Part shown: positions 28,301 to 64,000 of the stretch, in pieces
Layout of the letters: every line of letters begins with the position of its first letter
Position numbering within the stretch: position 1 is the first letter of the stretch
Origin: Ascaris suum
Lineage: Eukaryota; Nematoda; Chromadorea; Rhabditida; Ascarididae
Assembly (NCBI GenBank): GCA_013433145.1
Contig: CM024189.1
Location: forward strand, 8,982,001 to 9,046,000
DNA length: 64,000 nucleotides
Direction of reading: 5' to 3'
The notes under the pieces: generated by a model
The model's input: the letters and a program-made list of their open reading frames with translations, nothing else
Told to the model about the DNA's origin: nothing
Databases searched by the model: none
Made by a program: the position numbers and the translations under genes

Positions 28301-31300
28301 CATATCTTAGAACGAAGTCAAAACGGAGTAACAATTATCCCCAAGCTTTCCCAGATGTGCACGTGCGTAGTGACGAATTCTGCACATTTTAAATTTCTGC
28401 ATGTTATCTGCATGTTATCAAAACGGAGTAACAATTATCTGCACAAACACATTTTAAATTTAAATTCTGCACATTCTGCATAGTATGCAATTCTTACCCC
28501 TTTATTGTCTCATTAATTTTAACGTCCACTGAATCATCCACAAACTGTCACAAATCATCAACATCTGAGCTTGGTCTTAGATTAATGATCTTCGGTTGAT
28601 GGCTACCAGATCAGAATTATCTCTGCAGATAAATGAAGACACGTATCACTTCTCCAATTTCGCTAAAAATACGCACAAAGAGGGCAAAGAAATCCAAAGC
28701 AGCTTCCACTTTTGAAAGATGAAATTGCCAGAAGTTTGTTGGGAGCGAAGCAAGCACTCAGAGTTCTTATCCCTCCTAGTTTTATAAAATGGCCATAAAC
28801 GTGGTTGGATAAGCAGGAAAACTCCAGAACGGAATTCGGAAATTTCACCTGGAACATGACGAACTGTTTGGTGGATTTATGATATAACACAATTTTACTC
28901 GGCAACGATTTTCAAGCATTCTATTTACAACGCTCGGAAGTTTCGCGGTTTTTTCACGGTTCATCCCACCCATCATCATATCAGCTAGCATCCGAACTTC
29001 AAAAAGCCAATTCCTGTGGATTTTCTAGCGGTACAGGAGTACCGGAAGATCGGAGAGTTTCATGGATTTCAACGTGCTTTTGCGCAGCGACGTGTTTAGT
29101 GCCCTGTAAAGTGCTGTCTGTAGGGGAACATGCAATGAATTTTCACATGAAGAGAAAGTAAAAGACTTGCGCTGTCAATGCCTAAAAACTGACTCTGGAA
29201 CTTCAAGCGGCCTCCATTTGAGGATAACAATAGCCAAGTTATTTTGGTCCCGTTCTTTCCAGGCTGCTGCATCGACCCGCGGAAACAGCTTTGCTTCTTT
29301 TGTCTAACAACATGCATGCAACCTTCTTGTTCAACTAGACATGAGAGCAATGCACGTCACCGATAACATTCGCCTACCTTTGCAAAAACAACGAGTTTAC
29401 GGTGCCATAGGTGATATGAATGCGTGAGAGTGTGCAAGACCTTTTATAATGAAAAAGTGCAAACAAATGTTCAGTGTGCATGATCTTCCCACAACATTTC
29501 TTACAGCGATGCATATTTCACTTCTGTCCACATAGAACACTTTCTTTTAGCATCACGAAACAGTGAAGATTCCTTGCTAAACATGGAAGCACTGCAGGAG
29601 AAAAACCGGATGTGGCTCTAAACACGTGACAAACCATGAGTGACTTCTGAAAAGGATTTCAATTGCCGTATCAAATAATTTGAAGGCACTTACGGATGGC
29701 AGCTCAGCATTCGCCGGAAGATCTACACAAGGTGCATAGCCAGCGAAGTATGCGTCCTTATGGAGTGACTGAAGTGCTGGCGACATAGTACTTTTATCAG
29801 GAAGTCGAAACTTTGCAGCTAAGGAATTGTGTGCTTCTATACTGGCGTAGACGTGCGATTTTTGTTTGCAAAAGTGATCGTTGGCGATGTCAAATGTCGC
29901 GGACATATTGCTGCCAACAACCGATGCAAGAAGGTTCTCGCTTGGACTACTGAAACAAGGAGAGCTTGTCAGAAGAATTTGATGCGAACAGTTTTAGCGA
30001 AAAGTTTCGACGTTATGATGCCATCCACCACCAATCACCAAAGCAACAATACTTTAGCTATAACCTACAACGGTTGTCCCAATGCGCATATTTGCACAAC
30101 CCCCAATCACGGGATGACAACTGGAAACTCACATAATAACAAATGTTCATACCACGACAGTTGGAGCAGACTGTTTTCATGCGTTCATTCAACATATGGA
30201 AAATAGGTGTTGGCCAATATGGAAAAAAACAACGCTCGTACGAAACCAAAACAAGGCATTCAAATGGGATGGATAATTTATTATATGAGCGGCTATTACG
30301 GTCACACGTTTTGCGATCCGCCACCTCTGCAAATCATACGGTGGAATATTAATGGAATCGTTATCCGCTTGTAACAAATTGCATGCGTTGACTTATGGGA
30401 CATGTTGCATAAATGGAAAACAAACGACATTCCAGCAGAAAAAAACGCAATGCTATTAACATTGCGATATTGTCCAAAAAGGAAAATTCTTTTCGCGCAA
30501 TCTCATTACCAATTTTGCCATCTGCCCTATAAAAAGCCACCTCAGCGTCAAGCCGTAACGCTTTCATAATACTGCCTTTACGAGCATAGTAAATGGAAAG
30601 GAAATTTAATTGACCTATCACTGATCTAATCGCGCGCCCAGCAGAAACGCCTCTACATTTTAAAAGACATCAAATAGCGGCAGTTCTTCAGTTGGCAATG
30701 ATTTCTGGGAAGTCTTCGCTACCTGTGCAAGTTACCTGTGGTCTTGCCTTCTGATGCTGCAATGAATTCGACGAAGTAATGAACGAGTGATCATCTCTTC
30801 AACAATGAAAACCATCAGCTACAAAGTTTTTGGTTCAAATTTGAAGCCTGCAACATCAGAATTGCAGTTCGCCACTCAAACTCACCACCTAGCCAAAGGA
30901 TACCGCATTAAAAACAATGTTCCACACAGATTCCAGTTTCTCGTCACTGTGCGGGTCTGGAATCTGCATCCCGCCGATATCGTTAATGCAGCTACTCCTT
31001 CAGCTCTTATGCTGCAGCTGAGTCGGTTCAATTTGCACACAGTTGCTGCTCTTATGTATTAAATGTCTATTCTCCTAAACTGAAGCTTTGTGAACGTCTT
31101 GCTCGTTCTTGCTGCTCATGCTCACACATTTTTGCATGTTTTCGCGCTTGGGACAGGAAATGTAGTAAACAGATAAACAAATTTCCTGATAATTTCCACT
31201 CTTCCCTCATTTTCTTTTTCATTTAACTTTTCCCTTCCTTTTGTAGTAGTATCATTCGATCGCAATCCTGTCCCACAAACCATGAATTATTATGAGGCAC

Positions 31301-32897
31301 CTCATCAAGTTCGCCAGAACGTTTTCGTTGTCAAGCAATTGCTTTGATAATATAAAACCCATTGGCATACCTGGCATCGATCCAGTTTTTGTCATTTAGG
31401 ATAAAAATAATCTCGAAGTCGCTGCATTCGATGTCAAACTTCCATATGGTAGGCACAAATGCAAAGATATCGTTCACGGCCTCCGATGAAATCTCTTTCA
31501 ACAGATCCTGAAGAGAAAGCACGCAAATTAAACGGCGAATGAGTTCTTGGTAATGGATTTCCGCGCTGAAGTTCAACGCCTAAACTTCGATGTACTCAAC
31601 TGCTGCGTACCCTTCAGCGCTATAAATGCTAATGAAGCAAGCGCATGCAAGCCTTTAAATTTATGGCGCTGCACTTCTCTAAACATGCTGACAGCCAACA
31701 GTGGTATTTACTTGCGAATCAGAGCAACTGCATGGCAAAAGCGGCTGTCAACACATGCATGCACGCGATTAAAACAGCTCTTATTGTCATATCTGACAAG
31801 CTTGACATTAGAGTTGTCTATCATGACTATTCAATAAGCCATCATCGATTCAGCCTCTGTTTGGTGCCAGACCTTTCCAAAACTTTAGGGGGTATTTATC
31901 TTTAAGTCTTTAAGCCTCATTTTTCACGAAAAATGGAGTTATCATGAAAAAAAACCATAAGATTCCGGTAGAAACTAGGCAAAACATAGAGAAAATATCT
32001 GATATGGAATCATTCCAAAACAAAGAATTTAAAATAATATATAAATGAAGCGGTTTCGAGAGAGTAGAGCAAGTTGGGCACGCCTCAGCCGCTGTCCAGT
32101 TTTCCCCAGAAATCCGATCGTAAAGAAGTCGGAGATTCCAGAGCTACTCGTTGATAAATCCAGGTAAATCAGGAGTCCACAGTCCAAGTAAGAATACTTC
32201 ATCTTTGTCTTCTCTGTTATTGGTGCTTGCTTTTCCTACAGAAGATGGTCTCAACATGAAAATCGATCTATTTGATATAGGCCTGACGCTGAGACTGCAC
32301 TGAATGGAAAGTAAATCATCCACACTTGATGGGATACGAGTTGAAATCACCATCGCAGTACCAGACCTACGGTTACTTTCATATTCTGCGACGAACCATT
32401 TCATTCATATATTGCGCATGTCGTTACTATTTCGCGCTATGCACTCATATCACGTGCTTCATGAGCCATTTTGTGTGCTCACACGTACGAAACACTGGCC
32501 TCAATCATGTCACCATACGGACTCAGCACAACTTGGGCTCATTTCATCCTCCGAGACAAAACTTATGAAACAACCTGGAAAAAGCAGAGGATCTCCATAA
32601 CGTTTCCTAGCTGTTGAAAAGTCATCAATACTTGAAAAAGAAAAATAGCAAACCACTTGCCATTGAAAAAGTTGTTTGATCCCATATGAACCACGCAGAA
32701 GTTCGCCAAAAACGGAAAGACAGCGTCCATTTTGGATACGTTGTAAACTCTCGGGAATTGTGCTGTAATGTTTGCATTGATCACGTCCGCTTTGAAACAA
32801 TTCCGAAACGCCAATGATGTGGAACATACGAAGCCCTCGAAAACACATCTCAGCGAAACTTCAGCACCCGATTCGGATGTTGTTAATGCAGAGATAT
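2150..32897 (-). CDS. lpd-3: BLTP1 / KIAA1109 / Tweek (LPD-3) bridge-like lipid transfer protein, internal fragment
   Basis: BLTP1 proteins are about 4,000-5,000 residue rods with a hydrophobic groove that move lipid between the endoplasmic reticulum and other membranes. C. elegans LPD-3 is the worm member. The exons, read right to left, follow the human protein in order. They run from about one tenth of its length ([14 protein letters not shown], then [14 protein letters not shown], human FSFVPYTWNFKI) to somewhat short of its middle ([12 protein letters not shown], human NPSCLLCNILHH). Eighteen exons are listed separately; phases agree wherever neighbours are adjacent. Some exons in the poorly conserved parts (17.9-9.4 kb, 6.3-4.1 kb) are not resolved. 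The N-terminal membrane-anchored part and the whole second half are absent from the window. The host introns hold most of the transposon remains, all lying antisense. Identity is secure; the gene as laid out is incomplete at both ends. Confidence 0.88.
2811..2938 (-). CDS. lpd-3: BLTP1/LPD-3 exon
   Basis: Acceptor TCAATGCTAG, donor GTAAATAT; phase 1 to 0. It reads [20 protein letters not shown] then [17 protein letters not shown], matching human GAWLVPIDQLKSSLNKLETE and AVMGCIMTEALENK. Confidence 0.87.
3574..3693 (-). CDS. lpd-3: BLTP1/LPD-3 exon
   Basis: Acceptor ATTTTTCCAG, donor GTAAAACT; phase 1 to 1. It reads [20 protein letters not shown] then SKPWLHVAF, matching human CSMKLTIKEIWFSFAAP. 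Confidence 0.82.
4062..4128 (-). CDS. lpd-3: Possible BLTP1/LPD-3 exon
   Basis: Acceptor ACATTTGAAG, donor GTTCAC; phase 0 to 1, which fits both neighbours. It reads [20 protein letters not shown], loosely like the family's VHGQLRGL segment. Other exons probably lie between it and 6308. Confidence 0.45.
5345..5604. repeat. Inverted repeat, 35-bp arms, possible MITE
   Basis: Arms at 5345-5380 and 5569-5604 share TTTCGAGCA, then TATCGATTCCCCAACAAGG and CCAAGGT, with one mismatch, facing each other across about 190 bp. No protein is encoded. It lies in a BLTP1 intron. Confidence 0.8.
6308..6498 (-). CDS. lpd-3: BLTP1/LPD-3 exon
   Basis: Acceptor TTGTTTCTAG, donor GTTAGACC; phase 1 to 0. It reads [20 protein letters not shown] then [15 protein letters not shown], matching human LQTNVSIPKVNLCLLQASVE and VTHVSLVALCFDRI. 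Confidence 0.83.
7149..7317 (-). CDS. lpd-3: BLTP1/LPD-3 exon, TPL block
   Basis: Acceptor TGATTTGCAG, donor GTATTTAT; phase 0 to 1. It reads [20 protein letters not shown] then [13 protein letters not shown], matching human VLTPLVAEALDRYIEAMVHC and HPAAIVDDLHAKV. Confidence 0.9.
9260..9421 (-). CDS. lpd-3: BLTP1/LPD-3 exon
   Basis: Acceptor TATTCTGAG, donor GTTTTTAT; 54 codons, phase 0 to 0. It reads [20 protein letters not shown], comparable to human MNCYQTYLTQFQVINWSVKH, and ends just before the TPL block in the next exon. Confidence 0.7.
11012..11080 (-). CDS. Possible BLTP1/LPD-3 exon in the variable region
   Basis: A strong acceptor (CCAATTTTAG) and a strong donor (GTAAGTC) bracket 69 bp, phase 1 to 1. 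It reads [20 protein letters not shown] and has no stop. The family is poorly conserved here, so homology gives no support. Confidence 0.4.
11081..13539. other. BLTP1 intron, low-complexity sequence
   Basis: Includes a stretch of repeated TATTTTCGAT and CAACAATAAGCT motifs (12580-12720) and the first (TA)n tract. An open minus segment at 12103-12297 has a plausible GTCAGT donor but no homology. Confidence 0.4.
12854..12928. repeat. (TA)n microsatellite
   Basis: About 36 uninterrupted TA units in a BLTP1 intron, about 600 bp upstream of the RTE remnant. Confidence 0.95.
13540..16249 (+). mobile_element. Decayed RTE-type LINE (endonuclease + reverse transcriptase)
   Basis: Broken by many stops and frameshifts, but the order of motifs is intact. 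[10 protein letters not shown] begins the endonuclease near 13590. [10 protein letters not shown] (family consensus GDFNAKVG) lies near 13940 and [10 protein letters not shown] near 14225. Reverse transcriptase pieces are REQADFR (about 15090), LVDYHKALD (about 15200) and the catalytic FADD at 15491-15502. The C-terminal part reads [13 protein letters not shown] and [11 protein letters not shown], as in hookworm RTE copies. The element ends directly in a 71-bp (TA)n tract. It sits antisense inside the BLTP1 gene and encodes nothing usable. Confidence 0.85.
16250..16320. repeat. (TA)n microsatellite at the RTE 3' end
   Basis: 71 bp of TA directly after the last RTE bases; likely the element's simple-repeat tail, later expanded. 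Confidence 0.95.
16321..17929. other. BLTP1 intron, nothing recognised
   Basis: Contains a C12 run near 16584 and A/T-rich sequence. The donor of exon 17930-18086 should fall at the right end. Confidence 0.35.
17930..18086 (-). CDS. lpd-3: BLTP1/LPD-3 exon, low edge uncertain
   Basis: Acceptor TTATCTTAAG; starts in phase 0. It reads [20 protein letters not shown] and [16 protein letters not shown], matching human AYWLEAGSANLGLITVDIAL and QRHFLETHDARTKRL. No clear GT donor precedes the stop; candidate cuts lie between 17900 and 17940. Confidence 0.8.
18517..18675 (-). CDS. lpd-3: BLTP1/LPD-3 exon
   Basis: Acceptor GTGTTGCAG, donor GTATGTG; 53 codons, phase 0 to 0. It reads [20 protein letters not shown] and ends SILLGVLN, matching human LKYTMIRLAVDGADIYIVEH. 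Confidence 0.87.
19116..19221 (-). CDS. lpd-3: BLTP1/LPD-3 exon
   Basis: Acceptor ATGATGTCAG, donor GTTAGC; phase 2 to 0. It reads [20 protein letters not shown] then NCESADK, matching human IICQHGIDRRFC and CPTSDDLKY. Confidence 0.84.
19290..19354. repeat. (TA)n microsatellite
   Basis: 65 bp of TA upstream of LINE copy A, in a BLTP1 intron. Confidence 0.95.
19480..19945 (+). mobile_element. CR1/Jockey-group LINE 3' fragment, copy A
   Basis: It reads [20 protein letters not shown] then a degraded tail with HNIAALMY, followed by a 3' end rich in AAATGAAATG. It shares the tail with copies at 25.8-26.7 kb and 30.8-31.2 kb. It starts about 125 bp after a (TA)n tract. Confidence 0.72.
20009..20057 (-). 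CDS. lpd-3: BLTP1/LPD-3 small exon
   Basis: Acceptor TTGGAAACAG, donor GTCACTTC; 49 bp, phase 1 to 2. It reads [16 protein letters not shown], matching human FHVVCREYELERPK. A short upstream exon of about 30 bp that should supply the first base was not found. Confidence 0.65.
20447..20656 (-). CDS. lpd-3: BLTP1/LPD-3 exon, GHAMFS block
   Basis: Acceptor ATCGCTATAG, donor GTATGTC; 70 codons, phase 0 to 0. It reads [20 protein letters not shown] then [19 protein letters not shown], matching human LRAHAMFSAEGLPL and LEYAWLIDVQAG, a hallmark of the family. Confidence 0.93.
22405..22478 (-). CDS. lpd-3: BLTP1/LPD-3 exon
   Basis: Acceptor TTCTTGCAG, donor GTAATTTT; phase 1 to 0. It reads [20 protein letters not shown] then TKIQ, matching human CPTAFLERLCFEMKKGFRET. 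Confidence 0.9.
23086..23260 (-). CDS. lpd-3: BLTP1/LPD-3 exon
   Basis: Acceptor TTTTTTAAG, donor GTAACCAT; phase 0 to 1. It reads [20 protein letters not shown] then TDGPVP, matching human LRPWDITVLVNLYKVHGRLP and TDGPECP. Confidence 0.88.
24078..24170 (-). CDS. lpd-3: BLTP1/LPD-3 exon
   Basis: Acceptor TTCTTTAAG, donor GTATACGC; 31 codons, phase 0 to 0. It reads [20 protein letters not shown] then NYFGMYNK, matching human ITLYGPLLNAFLCIKENYFG. Confidence 0.86.
24581..24655. repeat. Three imperfect 25-bp tandem units
   Basis: Units start at 24581, 24606 and 24631, each like AAGCCGTC followed by GCTCTCRCTTCTA. They are in a BLTP1 intron. Confidence 0.7.
25805..26730 (+). mobile_element. CR1/Jockey-group LINE 3' fragment, copy B (longest)
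   Basis: It covers the reverse transcriptase thumb and C terminus: [30 protein letters not shown] (shifted once), then [20 protein letters not shown] and [12 protein letters not shown]. The final part carries the shared SFHI..N-like domain and a GAAATAAATAAATG tail. Stops and frameshifts throughout. Confidence 0.8.
27510..27680 (-). CDS. lpd-3: BLTP1/LPD-3 exon
   Basis: Acceptor GCTTTGCAG, donor GTAAATTT; 57 codons, phase 0 to 0. It reads [20 protein letters not shown], matching human GWVECWTVPSVMLTIDYTWH. Confidence 0.92.
28318..28439. repeat. 22-bp direct repeat at 100-bp spacing
   Basis: TCAAAACGGAGTAACAATTA plus TC occurs at 28318-28339 and again at 28418-28439, with a nearby ACATTTTAAATTT also repeated. 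It suggests a local duplication. Confidence 0.85.
29694..29949 (-). CDS. lpd-3: BLTP1/LPD-3 exon
   Basis: Acceptor CTTGTTTCAG, donor GTAAGTG; phase 2 to 0. It reads [20 protein letters not shown] then [20 protein letters not shown], matching human QQENVYLAACGETLNIDFSL. Confidence 0.87.
30787..31180 (+). mobile_element. CR1/Jockey-group LINE 3' fragment, copy C
   Basis: One open frame reads [20 protein letters not shown] and [20 protein letters not shown], the usual 'VWN.LP..IVNA.S..AF' end of this LINE class. The following bases match the tails of copies A and B. Confidence 0.78.
31371..31507 (-). CDS. lpd-3: BLTP1/LPD-3 exon
   Basis: Acceptor TTCTCTTCAG, donor GTATGCC; phase 0 to 2. It reads [20 protein letters not shown] and ends NDKNWIDA, matching human DIFSFVPYTWNFKI and QHNWIDC. 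Confidence 0.92.
32632..32897 (-). CDS. lpd-3: BLTP1/LPD-3 first visible exon
   Basis: It reads [20 protein letters not shown] then [20 protein letters not shown] and ends near GSNNFF, matching human LLEAEMLAFHINASYPRIWN. The low edge is uncertain: GTATTG at 32631 keeps phase 0; GTGGTT at 32656 does not. Confidence 0.75.
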
Positions 32898-33079
32898 CTT
32901 CAGTAGAACAACACGCGGTCTTGCTCTGTCACTGATACAGCGTCTTCCATTGTACAGCTCACCAGAGATCACAAGTAAAAATAAGTGGGAAAGCGCGATA
33001 TGGAGCGACCTGCGCTTTTTACAACCCTGCTCAGTCATCAACTGCATTATGCGTTATCAAAAGGCGCCTAAATATGAAA

Positions 33080-33179
33080 NNNNNNNNNNNNNNNNNNNNN
33101 NNNNNNNNNNNNNNNNNNNNNNNNNNNNNNNNNNNNNNNNNNNNNNNNNNNNNNNNNNNNNNNNNNNNNNNNNNNNNNN
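33080..33179. other. Assembly gap, 100 N
   Basis: Exactly 100 N, the usual placeholder for a gap of unknown size. NUP205 is on the right and BLTP1 on the left, both cut internally. Confidence 0.98.
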
Positions 33180-33761
33180 CAAGTGCAGAAAAGAGAAGGG
33201 TAAAAGAATTAAGATTAAAGAACATATTGTAAAAACTGAACTAATTGATTGTTTGATTATGAGCAAGGATTTAGCCACTACGCGTCATACTCCTTCAGTG
33301 CAAAAAAAAAGAAAGAAACGGAATTAAATGACTGAAACCCTCTAACCATAAACCAAATCGTCGGATCACTACGTGCATCGTCCTGTTTTGCAACTGGCTA
33401 CAGGCTTTTCACTTCTCAGAACTCTCATCTGTCACCCTTTAAATAATCCCCGGTCTGCCCAAACTCCAGTGTTTACAGTTCAACGCTCCTCAATGCTCCA
33501 TTCTATTTGCCACATTCGTCAACTGCCGATGCATTAACCAAATGCTACGATAACATACGTCAGTTAGATAGAGATGTCCGAAAGCTCTGTCAATTGAAAG
33601 AGGAAAACATTTTGTGGCTAAAAGGAATGAAAACACTTTGGCCAAATCAAGAGAAGCATAAGACGCAAATCCGAGGAACTACCGCAATAAACTGCGCTAT
33701 AAAATAAACTGCGGCAAAGAACGTGAAAGATTAAGACCAACGTTAGCGACGTTGTCGATAC

Positions 33762-61145
<27,384 letters not shown>

Positions 61146-61164
61146 TCTCAGCACCTAATCACCT
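61146..61164 (-). promoter_or_regulatory. npp-3: Probable spliced-leader trans-splice site and 5'UTR of NUP205
   Basis: Reading leftwards, TTATTTTTTATAG ends at 61165, followed by 19 bases that hold a TAG in the ATG frame and then the ATG. An acceptor this close to a homologous start codon with no open upstream exon is the usual look of a nematode SL1 site. An ordinary cis-spliced 5'UTR exon is the alternative. Confidence 0.5.
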
Positions 61165-64000
61165 CTATAAAAAATAAGATAACAAAACCAGCTCTACAAG
61201 CATTTATAATACACTTGGCCAAATTCACGAATGAAGAGAATGCCCTCGAAGTCTGATAAAAGAAAGGCGCTATTATTAACTCATTACTACTAGTGTTACT
61301 GTTACTTGCTAATTCTGCTAGCACTGCCTACTATTACTGTCTGTATAACTTACTGCTATCACCTTTTTTAACTTACTGCTAACAAAAATCATATAGGAAT
61401 ATTACAAGCAAAAACTACTACTAGCATAAACAATATCTTTTACAGCATTACTATTTTTATTTTAGTAATACTACAGCATTCTAATCGATTGGGTTTGCGT
61501 AAGCTTTGAAAATTCAGCTGTTTCAACTGCCTTCAATCTCGGTGCCGAAAACGTTTATTTTCCCTTAGTCCCCTCCCCCTCCCTCTTTATCACTCAGCTG
61601 TTCCAAGGGTAATACTCCCCATTAGCAACAGCCACCAAGCCAAACAGAGGAAAAAATGCAGTAGGGTGGAAAGTGGAAGGGGGAGTTTCCAGTTCGAAAA
61701 GTTCATTACATTTGAGGAACTGGATTCTAACTGCGCTTAAAAAACCTCTTTCCGAATTAAAAAAAATGAACCTGTTTCCATTATTCTTGAGCACTCAGCA
61801 CTTCTTTAGAATCTCATTACCAACTTGCTGCGATAGTATTTCTACCGATCCGTCAAATAAAGCATTACAGAATGCCCTCGGGAAAAAAATTAACATTGTG
61901 CAGGCAAGGAAGTGTGCGGCGACCGCATTTAAACATACATCTCTGCGTTCAGTTGTATAGCAAAAGCTTACTTCAAAAAAGGTGTTACGTCCATGCTCCC
62001 CACCACTATAGCTTGCTTACTCTATCACAGCCAAAATTCGTCCCAATCGTTTCATTTCCTGCTCTTCGCCCTCGCCCATCCTTCCCTCTCCCCCCCCCCC
62101 CCCCCCCCACACCCCCCACCTCCCTCCGTTTTCTACCGCTGAGAAGAAAAAGGAAAGAAAGGGAGAAGAAAAGAGGATGGAAGGAGGAAGGAAAACACGT
62201 TTATTGCAAGAGTAGCTGACAGGGAGGCATAAGGAAGTCTAAATGGAACAAGAAAACGGGACGTTTATACAAGAGAAAAAAGACAGGTGGAAATAAAACC
62301 AGCAATCGAAAGACGGCACGGTAACACTGAGGTGGAAGATGAAGATTACCAACACAGAAGAAGCAACTGCTATCGGCAGTGAAAGAGCACCTCACCGATA
62401 GAGCAATGGAACAATACGAAGTCGCTGAGGTACACCTATTAAAATCAGAAGCAATTTGTTCAAATAGCGTTTGAAGATTGAATTGCGTCTAGCGACGTAA
62501 TCTACGAGATAGAGAGTCTCAGAGACTAATAAACCTGTCTGCAAATAGGTGATCGGCCTCCCGGGTGGTTGCCCTTCAGCTCTTTCCAGGCTTGCTGCGC
62601 ATGCTGCGAGAGCGTAATAAAAGTACTTGCAGCAAATCAGGATAAAGCAACAGAAGATCTTACACGAAATATAAAGATCCAACTTGCCTCTGTCAAGTTT
62701 CAGCATGTTAAATGGCAATGAATTGACGGTCAACGAATACGTTCTAGTCTGCAAAACAAAGATGGCTTGCATCTTTTGTAATCAGTTCACGTAAACCGTT
62801 ATTGCATTGAAATTCGTGCAAAACTCGCAATTTCTTTTTTTGATAGGTGCATCGAATTCATTTATAAAAACCTTTTGGGTACTGCTGCAGCCATTATGCC
62901 CTGATTGTCGGGGTGACTAGAAGTTTAAAACTCTTCAGATCATTGCCAAACTTGAGAGGTGGCTGTTTTCGAACACTGTGCCTAAAATGCACTTCATTTA
63001 AAAAATTCAAAACTTCGATCCCAGCCACCGGATTAGTGTGTGAAGTCCCTCCTCAAATTTCAAACTGATCACAAAACACCACATTCTGGACCTTCATGCA
63101 TGAAAGTTTCGTCTGGAACTTGGTGGTGATTTTGGTGTTCCTGAACGAACCGTCATGTTTTAGATGTGCGGTTCGCAGAGATGATTTAAGGGGTCACACA
63201 ATAACCAGGTCAAGGAATAAAGGACTAAATGTTACTTTCTAACTCAAACCTAGGCTGGCACAGATCCAGATGAGCACAGTCACGCGTACTTATGCAAAAA
63301 AACAAGCAGCGAACGCTGGCGCAAAAAAGAAGACGAAAATAACGTGCGCATCAACCAGTGAAAGCCGAAACTGCATAAAACTTAAGGCGTTCGTTTGGCG
63401 GGAACTATACAGTAACCCGCAGCGTTCACTTGGCGGAGCACGTTAATCCCCCTCCCGCTGCATCCATGGGAAAGCGATCCTCGCAGGACATCCCCTAGAA
63501 TTCTATAAAACTCGTTTCTCCCGTTTTTAACGACTGAGGCTAGTCGAGGTCTACGGATAGGGAAAAGAAAGAACAAACGAATGAAACACTCACACGTTAG
63601 CAATCCCACGAACTAAAAGCAGACATCTAAGATCTAAGTGTTACTGTGCATATCAACAGACGTCTATTATTTGGTCGGTTGACCGCATATCTCGCGGACA
63701 GTCGAAGATTGCAGGACGGTCGATTACCTAAAAATTGCGAACATCCATAGAGGTTGAATTTTTTTCGACAGCATTTCCAAGATTTGCTACTGCTTTAGCT
63801 CAAAAAAAGCCTAGTAAACAGGGAACGAACAAATTTGAATTTCCTCACTAAGGTTGAAAAATTCAAAAGCGGATTTGGAAATTTATTGAGGTGGCGACCG
63901 CTGCGGCACGTCTAATTCCTAGAGATTGAAGGTGAAACGGCGGAGACGCGAAGCGTTCCGGTCGAAACGTTGGTGTGTCATATGATAAGTCGATGAGTTT
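61165..64000. other. 5' flank of NUP205, no gene supported
   Basis: Holds ACT/AGT-rich degenerate sequence (61280-61460), a poly(C) and purine-rich stretch (62090-62200) and two open minus frames (62392-62772, 63382-63609). Neither frame shows homology I recognise. Promoter elements could not be pinned. Confidence 0.5.
62090..62120. repeat. Poly(C) tract
   Basis: About 18 C followed by a second C-rich stretch, next to a purine-rich strand segment (62145-62200). Similar C runs lie at 16584, 50017 and 50860. Confidence 0.85.

Noticed and set aside
62392..62772. 126-codon minus open frame as an upstream NUP205 exon
   Set aside because: NUP205 homology starts at 61145 and this peptide has no similarity I recognise; it has no clear splice sites.

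Overview
This window is nuclear DNA of a nematode, most likely a clade V (strongylid, hookworm-like) parasite. The sequence shows spliced genes with exons of 50-360 bp and short TTTCAG-type acceptors. One gene starts at a probable trans-splice acceptor. Introns are long and hold decayed RTE-type and CR1/Jockey-type LINEs, a mariner fragment and long (TA)n tracts. Species is inference; no bacterial-style genes, rRNA, tRNA or CRISPR were seen.

Three conserved genes lie on the minus strand and read right to left. (1) 61145-33762: the 5' two-thirds of NUP205 (C. elegans npp-3), an inner-ring nucleoporin, in 23 exons whose phases all agree. The last exon before the gap matches roughly the middle of human NUP205. 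(2) 32897-2150: an internal part of BLTP1/KIAA1109/Tweek (C. elegans lpd-3), a giant bridge-like lipid transfer protein. At least 18 exons are recognisable, but neither the start nor the second half is present. (3) 996-211: two exons from the 3' half of adenylosuccinate lyase (adsl-1), with the superfamily signature loop. Its 5' half is absent.

A fourth gene, on the plus strand (44311-46968), sits entirely inside a 6 kb NUP205 intron. It encodes a two-domain GNAT N-acetyltransferase in five exons, with a polyadenylation signal. One missing base in exon 2 breaks the frame.

The layout is odd in two places. A 100-N gap (33080-33179) separates the middle of NUP205 from the inside of BLTP1. Between 2149 and 997, BLTP1 gives way to the 3' half of ADSL with no Ns at all. 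Either large sequences are missing or the scaffold is joined wrongly; the encoded proteins as laid out here cannot be complete.

Right of 61164 is the presumed 5' flank of NUP205, with no gene I can support. Introns carry the transposon fragments, five (TA)n microsatellites, G/C homopolymers, an inverted repeat and a hairpin next to a splice site. The coordinates of exons come from splice-site reading plus remembered homology to the human proteins; no search was run.
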